From positions 1-36,653 of the forward strand of contig NZ_JAUJFI010000048.1 of assembly GCF_030849505.1 (NCBI RefSeq): a stretch of 36,653 nt of DNA, in the 5' to 3' direction. The translations under genes and the position numbers were made by a program. Every line of letters begins with the position of its first letter. Position 1 is the first letter of the stretch. The DNA is from Azospirillum isscasi (lineage in GTDB: Bacteria; Pseudomonadota; Alphaproteobacteria; Azospirillales; Azospirillaceae). Shown here in pieces: positions 31,123-36,653 of this stretch. The notes beneath the pieces were generated by a model that worked only from the letters and a program-made list of their open reading frames with translations, was not told the DNA's origin and ran no database searches.

Positions 31123-31800
31123 ATGGGAACTCTGAAACCTGTTGCCCGAGCGGCATTGAATCGTAAGGCCTTTAGGAAACCTATCTCCGAATACATTTCT
31201 GGTAGGATTCAATGGAATGATGCATCACTCAAAGAAGTCAAGAAACTCATCCGTGCTCTCTTAAGAGTAGAGCAGGCCGAGACGTGCCCTTACTGTCAAC
31301 GTCTGATCATCCCTGAACGTCGTAACGTGTCAGAACACATCGAGCACTTTCTGGATAAGTCAAAGGATAAGTATAGAAAATTCGCTTTTTCCGCGACTAA
31401 TTTGGTTCTGAGCTGTCAGGGCTGTAATGTTGAAAAGGGGACTCGTGATCTTATTGGTCACGGTAAGGCACCACCAACTTACTTAACGGCGGCGGAAGCG
31501 CCATTTCGTTGGCCCCATCCCTATTTCGACGATATGGCTTCATGCATTCAGAAGGATCCAGGTCCCGTCTATTCCGTAATTCCTGGGTCAGGGCGCGAGT
31601 TAGAAGCGACCCAACTGATCGGAGACTTGAAGCTAAATGAAATACAGAACCTCGAGACCAGGCATGGAAAACTATTTATGAGGCAAACTCGCCTCATGAG
31701 GATTCTGGCGCGCCTAGCCCGTAAGAACGACGAAAGGAGTCGTGGCCGAATGGTTCCACTTGTTCTCGAGTTGGACAAGGTTACAAGAGAATTACAGTGA
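31123..31800 (+). CDS. HNH endonuclease of a Septu-like defence pair (PtuB-like)
   Basis: A 225-residue HNH nuclease. Zinc ligands CPYC (residues 55-58) and CQGC (98-101) bracket the catalytic EHIEHF (71-76) and the NLVLSCQGCNVEKG block with Asn93, as in the retron/Septu-associated HNH family (TIGR02646-like). The C-terminal half is helical and basic. The ATG at 31123 lies five bases after the ATPase stop; an in-frame TTG at 31114 would overlap that stop. Neither has a good ribosome-binding site, so translation is probably coupled to the ATPase. It should cut nucleic acid when activated; the target, DNA or RNA, is not deducible. Confidence 0.88.
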   Translation: MGTLKPVARAALNRKAFRKPISEYISGRIQWNDASLKEVKKLIRALLRVEQAETCPYCQRLIIPERRNVSEHIEHFLDKSKDKYRKFAFSATNLVLSCQGCNVEKGTRDLIGHGKAPPTYLTAAEAPFRWPHPYFDDMASCIQKDPGPVYSVIPGSGRELEATQLIGDLKLNEIQNLETRHGKLFMRQTRLMRILARLARKNDERSRGRMVPLVLELDKVTRELQ

Positions 31801-31926
31801 CCGAAAGCGGAAGTGTTCCATGCAAGAAACCTCACATACGGAACTTTGAAATTACTGTATATGGATGCGATGCCGGATCTTCTGGTGAGGTGGCGCAATG
31901 TGGTCGCTACGTCATTACAGCAGAAA

Positions 31927-31957
31927 GATAGCTGTAGTAACTTAATATACAGCTATC
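31927..31957. repeat. 10-bp perfect inverted repeat GATAGCTGTA/TACAGCTATC
   Basis: The arms at 31927-31936 and 31948-31957 flank 11 bases, in the gap between the HNH gene and the convergent integrase gene. It may form the end of either transcript; no T-run follows. The 270-bp gap around it is AT-rich and otherwise empty, with a degenerate TGCTAGC direct repeat near 32037 and 32061. Confidence 0.5.
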
Positions 31958-32070
31958 CAACTCGTCGCTTTCTTTGAGTTAAGTAAGAATCCGGAGCAAA
32001 TTCTGTGTATATTATTGCTATATAATATGGCGTCTGGTGCTAGCTGATGGACCGATGTCTGCTAGCCGAT

Positions 32071-32643
32071 CTATAAAGCAGCAACAGCTCGCCGTAGCAT
32101 ATCGTCATTCACATCAATGTACCGCTGCGTCGTACTGAGGTGCTTGTGCCCTGCAAGGGTCATAATCACCTTGGCGCTGACGCCGCTGTGGGCGAGCTTG
32201 GTGATAAACCAGCGCCGCCCGCTGTGGCTGCTCGCTCCGTCGAACCCAGCCTGCTTGTAAAGCCCGCCCATAAGCTGGCACAACACGTTTGCTGTGAAGG
32301 GCTTGCCCTTCTGCGTGACAAGCAATGGGCGCCCTGGCTGGCGCTGCTTATCGCTCAGGCTGGCGGTGTAGCGCTCAAGCTCCTTGCGCAGTCGGTCATT
32401 GACGAAGGCCGTGCGCGCGTGCCCGCCCTTGGTGATTTCGGCAGACAGACGAATCTGTTCGCGCACACATCCTTCACTGTCGAGTACGTCGCCTACCTTG
32501 AGCGCAGCAATTTCCCCCACGCGCAGCCCGCTCATATAGCTGAGCATGAACGCTATGCGGTTGCGGGCGGCGTAGCGGGTATCCGCGATCACCGCCAGCA
32601 AGCGCCGCTGTTCTTGCTCCGTAAGCACCCGAGCCTGTTTCAT
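32071..32643 (-). CDS. minimal tyrosine recombinase/integrase
   Basis: A 190-residue phage-integrase catalytic domain with a complete active site: Arg41 (SGLRVGEI), Lys72, His140 and Arg143 (HSGRRW), His166 (AGHKHL) and Tyr175 (TTQRYIDV). The N-terminal core-binding (SAM-like) and arm-binding domains of full integrases (350-400 aa) are absent. GGAG lies eight bases before the ATG at 32643; an in-frame GTG seven codons upstream is possible. Small stand-alone recombinases of this size exist and are sometimes functional. It lies 7 kb from the tRNA-Phe scar, so it may not be the enzyme that integrated the island; that enzyme may be at the other end. Confidence 0.9.
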   Translation of the reverse strand: MKQARVLTEQEQRRLLAVIADTRYAARNRIAFMLSYMSGLRVGEIAALKVGDVLDSEGCVREQIRLSAEITKGGHARTAFVNDRLRKELERYTASLSDKQRQPGRPLLVTQKGKPFTANVLCQLMGGLYKQAGFDGASSHSGRRWFITKLAHSGVSAKVIMTLAGHKHLSTTQRYIDVNDDMLRRAVAAL

Positions 32644-32808
32644 CGCAAACTCCATTAAATCCACGCATTGGTGGAAATGATTATGTTTGCGGGTGCCCGG
32701 TTTGCCTAGGAGGGCTGGGAAGTGTTATATCAGAAGGACTTAGCAGGAAACCTAACAGAATGTTGCTTTTATTATGTATCGTCGGAGAGCTTGATCTCAC
32801 TTGCTCCC

Positions 32809-34047
32809 TTACCTACAGCGCATCATTGGTTCCGATTTCATTGTCCAGGGCTTTTGTGGCTCTGGCCATGCATCAGGTTCTTCTCGCCAGATTTGCCGAT
32901 TAAGCGTTCCATCAGGCGCGATAGAAAACAAGCTGGATGTTCTATAGGGCGGAAGATCCCGAATTAGGAGTATCGAACCGTTTTTTTCATATATTGCACT
33001 GAATCTTCCACCTTCGACGGAGTCTGCGGATATATCAAAACCCATTTTTTGGCAGTCGGGAAAACGTTGTAACGTCCATTTTCCAACAAACTGCGGCGGT
33101 ATCGCATCGATCTTTTTTCCTGCTTCCCATCCAGCCGGAATTATGCTCGCTAACTTGAAGCCTTTCTGAGCGGAGCATAGACTTTCAACATCAATTTTCT
33201 TTTGTGGCGATGGAGGGGTGGGCAAATTAACTTTGACAGAAGCTTGTTCCGCTAACCGCCTTAATGTACCCGCACAATCATTTGAAGATCTTGTCAATGT
33301 GGATAAATCGCTTTTCTCTCCATCAAACCCACATTGATAGAATCTTCCTTCACCGCGGAAAGCGTATCGTGGATCGATGGATTGTGACATCGCATAACTT
33401 GCCAATATTGCTTTGAACGCTTCCTCGACTTCAGAAAATCTTTCTTCATTATTTTTTATTGTTTCAATTTCCGATGATGGCGCGTTTTCTGCGCGCGCCA
33501 TTAGGGTAAGATTGGCAATCAGCCGAGCTGACGAAAAAATGCCGAAGCAATAAAAGCCTGGGGAAATATCACCGTTGGTCAATGCGTGTGAAACCTGTAG
33601 TGCAGGTTTTTTGGAAGGATCGTTGATGCGGCTTTGGTCGTAATGATTGACATCTGTGTCGGTAGGAAGATTTGGGAAATCTTCCGAGCTCATAGTTATG
33701 ACAACTTCGACTTGCTGTCCCCTGAGCCGCTCTGGTGCTTTAATGTGCTTACAGTTCGTGAAAGTTCTTATCAGAGACTGCCCGACGGTGCGATATACTG
33801 GATCAGTCAACGCTGCATTGCGGTCCACAAGTGATATTCCAGAGTATTTTCCCGCTTCATCAAAAAGTAGACGAGCCGCTATCGTTCCGCCGTTGAGTTT
33901 TGTAATCTCGTCTACGTTCCAGCAGGTAGCAATTTCGTGTCTAATGACCGAGGCTTCAATTTGGCTGAGTACTGATTTGGAGCTTTGCCCCATTGCCAAA
34001 GAGGCTATAAACGGAAGTAAGATTGATAGGTACATTATGCGTTTCAT
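32809..34047 (-). CDS. exported protein with TolA/TonB C-terminal-like domain, unknown function
   Basis: A 412-residue protein. A signal peptide (MKRIMYLSILLPFIASLAMG) precedes a domain, residues about 25-105, resembling the alphaproteobacterial TolA C-terminal fold: EIATCWNVDE, then GTIAARLLFDEAGKYSGISLVD, DPVYRTVGQSLIRTFTNCKHI, with the paired cysteines of that fold. The rest has no family I recognise, though conserved-looking Cys pairs (SNDCAGTL; CSAQKGFK; PDCQKMGF) and a small C-terminal beta domain (GKWTLQRFPDCQKM) suggest disulfides in the periplasm. It lies 25 bp downstream of a gene for a one-helix membrane protein on the same strand, so the two are probably co-expressed. Confidence 0.7.
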   Translation of the reverse strand: MKRIMYLSILLPFIASLAMGQSSKSVLSQIEASVIRHEIATCWNVDEITKLNGGTIAARLLFDEAGKYSGISLVDRNAALTDPVYRTVGQSLIRTFTNCKHIKAPERLRGQQVEVVITMSSEDFPNLPTDTDVNHYDQSRINDPSKKPALQVSHALTNGDISPGFYCFGIFSSARLIANLTLMARAENAPSSEIETIKNNEERFSEVEEAFKAILASYAMSQSIDPRYAFRGEGRFYQCGFDGEKSDLSTLTRSSNDCAGTLRRLAEQASVKVNLPTPPSPQKKIDVESLCSAQKGFKLASIIPAGWEAGKKIDAIPPQFVGKWTLQRFPDCQKMGFDISADSVEGGRFSAIYEKNGSILLIRDLPPYRTSSLFSIAPDGTLNRQIWREEPDAWPEPQKPWTMKSEPMMRCR

Positions 34048-34072
34048 TTCTTCCTCATGGGTTGGTAGAAAA

Positions 34073-34675
34073 TTACATATTTCTGTAGTGATAGTACATA
34101 TTCAGACACGCTTCAAAGTGCCGATTCTGAAACCCGTGACTTCTAACAAGATATTCGTTAGCGCCACCTCCATTCGTAATTCTATCGAGGTAGTTGATCG
34201 CCTGCGCAAGCTCTGTTTCGCAATATATTCTCTGCCGTTCCAAATTTTTGAGCACATGCATTCCTGCATAACCTGGGTTTTCAACCCACTTAAGCGCACG
34301 ATATATGTCAGAATACATTTCGTACTCTTTCTCGTTGCTATTGCGTGGTGGCGTATTGGAGGACGGTTGATTTGACGTGCGCGTTGACGAAGTATTGTTT
34401 GTCCCAGAAGAGCGCTCAGCTGCGTTTTGTACAGCCATTGGGTTTTCCGAACGTTCGGAACTGCGCCCTGTCTCGGTACCTGATGTAGTCGTCGTAAGTG
34501 TGAGTGATTGCAAACCAGCCGCGTTCGTTGGGACCGACTGTGCGGCTGTGCCATTCGTTTTTGATAGTGTTTGGCTAGGCTGGTGCGTGAAGTACAAAAA
34601 CGCCCCGCCGCCTACTGCGGAAATGGCCAAGGGCCATAACACTAAGCCCACTATGGTCAAGGGGTCACGGACCAT
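34073..34675 (-). CDS. single-pass membrane protein with low-complexity linker, unknown function
   Basis: A 200-residue protein. One N-terminal hydrophobic helix (LTIVGLVLWPLAISAVGGGAFLYF, residues 6-29) anchors it. A Ser/Thr/Asn-rich linker follows (residues about 33-112). The C-terminal 85 residues form a compact helical-looking domain (EMYSDIYRALKWVENPGYAGMHVL; CETELAQAINYLDRI) with two cysteines. The topology, membrane anchor, flexible linker and small outside domain, suits a periplasmic scaffold. AGGA lies about ten bases before the ATG. The downstream neighbour is the exported TolA-domain-like protein, and I infer a shared envelope role. Not a family I know. Confidence 0.68.
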   Translation of the reverse strand: MVRDPLTIVGLVLWPLAISAVGGGAFLYFTHQPSQTLSKTNGTAAQSVPTNAAGLQSLTLTTTTSGTETGRSSERSENPMAVQNAAERSSGTNNTSSTRTSNQPSSNTPPRNSNEKEYEMYSDIYRALKWVENPGYAGMHVLKNLERQRIYCETELAQAINYLDRITNGGGANEYLVRSHGFQNRHFEACLNMYYHYRNM

Positions 34676-34888
34676 TGCTTGCTTCCTGCTTTTTAGTTTT
34701 ATGGCACTCAGTCGAACGCCGGCCTGCTTTCATCGAAAGCTGAGCACGCAAGCGAGAACTGCTGAATAGCGATATACTATGCAGTGATGAGTTAATGTTT
34801 GTTTAACTGGTTTCGTTGACGTATGGCGCTGCTACAAGATTCTGGATAGTATGACAATCTCGTTGAGCAAAAGAGTGGTGCAGTCATA

Positions 34889-35332
34889 ATGACGCGAAGC
34901 GTGTCAATTCCTGGCCTTGCGTCGGTCGTAGAAAATACTTCTCGCCTGTTACACGCTTCTGCCCACTCGGAGGGCCTTTATCCAGCGCAGTGGGTGGCGC
35001 TTCGTTATTTTGCGGAGGTGTCAGAAGCCCAGCGCACAGCATCGGCGCTTGCTCGTTATCAGGACTTGGCAATCGCTAGTGTCGCGCGCACAGTGGTCAC
35101 GCTGGTGGACAAGGGGCTGCTGACCAAGCTGCCGAACCCGCGTGATGCAAGGGCGGACCTTCTGGAGCTAACAGAAAAGGGGCGCGAGTTGCTGATGTGC
35201 GATCCACGTCTAGTGCTGGAACGTGCGTTGGCAGACATGCCCGAAGAGGACATTGATGCCTACGCACGCACGGCAACTAAGCTCCTCCAGCGGCTTCTAG
35301 AGATGAGGCAAAAAAGAGTTGAACTCCGCTGA
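34889..35332 (+). CDS. MarR family transcriptional regulator
   Basis: A 147-residue winged-helix regulator. MarR features: an N-terminal dimer helix (SVVENTSRLLHASAHSEGLYPAQWVALRYF), recognition helix around residues 45-70 (DLAIASVARTVVTLVDKGLLTKL), the wing NPRDARADLLELTEKGRELL with the DxR motif, and a C-terminal dimer helix. It diverges from the membrane-protein gene at 34675 across 213 bp and converges on the helicase gene with 112 bp between. MarR proteins usually repress adjacent genes until they bind a ligand or are oxidised; which neighbour is controlled is not evident. Confidence 0.85.
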   Translation: MTRSVSIPGLASVVENTSRLLHASAHSEGLYPAQWVALRYFAEVSEAQRTASALARYQDLAIASVARTVVTLVDKGLLTKLPNPRDARADLLELTEKGRELLMCDPRLVLERALADMPEEDIDAYARTATKLLQRLLEMRQKRVELR

Positions 35333-35444
35333 TGAAAGAGGGGGGTTGCAAATTTTACGTCCGCGGTATTTTCCTGAAATCCAGTGATTTCCAAATGTAC
35401 TGAAACGCATTTTCTGTAACTTTGCGTTCAAAAATGACGTCAAT

Positions 35445-36653
35445 TCATATTGTTTTGATTAGCGCTTGAACTTCCTCTTGAAGTAGAGGTGACAATCCAA
35501 GCGAGCTTAAGGGACGGGATCGTAACCATTGGAGAGCTTCTGAGGCGTCTAGATTCTTGCGCGCAGAAATTTCATTAAGTTTCATTGCTGTTACCCGAGA
35601 AAGGCCAAGAGAGATAAGACTTATCATTGTACGATCCGAAGCCCCTAGTTCCAGATACAGCGGCAAGGATGGAATTCCTGTTGCCAGATCAACCATACCT
35701 GCGCTGTCAAGACCATAAACTAGAAGTGCTTGATAGCAGCCAAACAGCCGCACTGCCTGGAAACGAATTTGAGTCTCAATTAGTTCAAGAGTATCGCGGA
35801 TAGTTGTTTGAATAATTTTTTTGGGTTCTCGCTTAATTTGATCTTCAATGATCTGAGGCAAGGGTAACCCTTGCATCCACTTTCTTGCTATCAATGCATG
35901 GAAGCGGTGCAAATTCCGACTTGTATCTATCTCAAGTATTAATTCATGGCAAAGCTCAAGTATATCTGCATACGATTGGAAGGAATCGCTCTCGCGAGGA
36001 TGCTTTGGAATCAATTTCCTGGCCTCGTCAGGGCCATTGGCAATACGAGATTGAAGCCTGTTGTAGAGCTTCTGTTGCTTATGAGCTGACACATTTGGAG
36101 TTCTACGAAGTATCGTAGCGGGAATATCCAACGTGTTCTCAGCTTCTACTAGTGCCTTTGTAAGCACTTTGTGTTCGCGGCTATCAGTCGATATACCCAG
36201 ACGTTCAAGAGTCGTGTCAAGTTCACCATGCTTGTGATCAGAGAATAGGCGGACGAAAGCAGTTTCTAGTGCGGTTTCATTTCTTAATTGAGAATGCTTC
36301 CCGTCCAGTATGACGGTGACAAGGTCTGCTTCTTGTTCTCTTACAGTGCTTTCGATTGCGGGAACCACAACTGAATCTTTTGGACCATCTAACGGCTTCT
36401 TTTTCCAGTTTTCATAGTCAATCAAAAAGATATTACCTTGGAATTCGCGACGGAGACGCCCCGCTCGCCCTGAAAGATTCCAAAAATCTGTTGATTCGAG
36501 TGGCTTTGTGCGGCCCTTTTCAGGAGCGCACATAAACATATTTTTCGCCGGGAGATTAACTCCTTGTAGGAGAGTACTAGCAGGTCGCGGAAAAACGAAC
36601 ATATTTCGGCTTTTTGCCTCTGCTGAGGCTTGGAAATGGCGTTTCCGCCGCCC
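35445..36653 (-). CDS. Ski2-like superfamily 2 helicase, C-terminal part (HamB-like), truncated by window edge
   Basis: The reading frame is open to the right edge; about 402 codons are seen and the N-terminal ATPase half lies outside. Near the start, ASTLLQGVNLPAKNMF is motif V and FWNLSGRAGRL is motif VI with its arginine finger, the arrangement of Ski2-like helicases. The rest is a helical C-terminal region (EARKLIPKHPRESDSFQSYADILELCHEL; GASDRTMISLISLGLSRVTAMKLNEI), including a possible ratchet-like or helix-hairpin-helix module near the end. The stand-alone helicases of this type in defence islands include HamB of Hachiman and AbpB. Its partner nuclease (DUF1837/HamA) would be upstream, outside the window. 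This part is not visibly damaged. Confidence 0.78.
   Translation of the reverse strand, partial: GRRKRHFQASAEAKSRNMFVFPRPASTLLQGVNLPAKNMFMCAPEKGRTKPLESTDFWNLSGRAGRLRREFQGNIFLIDYENWKKKPLDGPKDSVVVPAIESTVREQEADLVTVILDGKHSQLRNETALETAFVRLFSDHKHGELDTTLERLGISTDSREHKVLTKALVEAENTLDIPATILRRTPNVSAHKQQKLYNRLQSRIANGPDEARKLIPKHPRESDSFQSYADILELCHELILEIDTSRNLHRFHALIARKWMQGLPLPQIIEDQIKREPKKIIQTTIRDTLELIETQIRFQAVRLFGCYQALLVYGLDSAGMVDLATGIPSLPLYLELGASDRTMISLISLGLSRVTAMKLNEISARKNLDASEALQWLRSRPLSSLGLSPLLQEEVQALIKTI

Noticed and set aside
1-36653. CRISPR arrays and insertion sequences
   Set aside because: No regularly spaced direct repeats and no transposase-like protein were seen anywhere in the window.

Overview
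The window joins two very different stretches of DNA. Positions 1 to about 25,280 are GC-rich (roughly two thirds G+C by eye), densely coded, and full of families typical of a free-living, soil- or rhizosphere-type alphaproteobacterium. Gene content and protein style suggest Azospirillum or a close relative; that assignment is by resemblance only. From about 25,280 to the right edge the base composition falls to near 50%, codon use changes, intergenic gaps widen, and the genes are mostly unknown or defence-like. The junction is a 46-base copy of the 3' half of a tRNA-Phe gene (25278-25323, minus strand). This is the classic scar of a genomic island integrated by a tyrosine recombinase, and its other end lies beyond the window.

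Core part, left to right. A TRAP transporter operon (dctP, start of dctQ) runs off the left edge. A three-gene cassette (membrane protein, lipoprotein, winged-helix regulator) follows, with two perfect palindromes over its promoter. A GntR/FCD regulator is next; its upstream AT palindrome resembles one in the TRAP promoter region. Then come a peptide-type ABC importer (binding protein plus two permeases, no ATPase nearby), a PAS/LuxR regulator, a small protein with a glycine-rich-domain-protein WHEH motif, an unknown protein, a PQQ-type aldose dehydrogenase, a DUF1127 protein and a SpoU/TrmH rRNA/tRNA methyltransferase. Three stress modules follow: divergent oxyR-katA with an OxyR box over the oxyR start; divergent HxlR regulator and quinone oxidoreductase (QorB type) with a single-cysteine regulator; and a TetR - membrane fusion protein - RND pump operon with a perfect operator-like palindrome. 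The core ends with a polysaccharide pyruvyl transferase-like gene and a PP-loop (QueC-like) ATPase.

Island part. An unknown 560-residue protein converges, stop codon to stop codon, with a 481-residue paralogue of tRNA-guanine transglycosylase that keeps both catalytic aspartates and resembles DpdA-type DNA-modifying enzymes. An unknown 252-residue gene diverges from it. A Septu-like pair follows (AAA/ABC-type ATPase plus HNH nuclease), then a minimal 190-residue tyrosine recombinase, two exported or membrane proteins, a MarR regulator, and the C-terminal part of a Ski2-like helicase of the kind found as HamB in Hachiman defence. The island looks like a defence island. The least explained and most interesting part is the transglycosylase neighbourhood at 25.6-29.7 kb.
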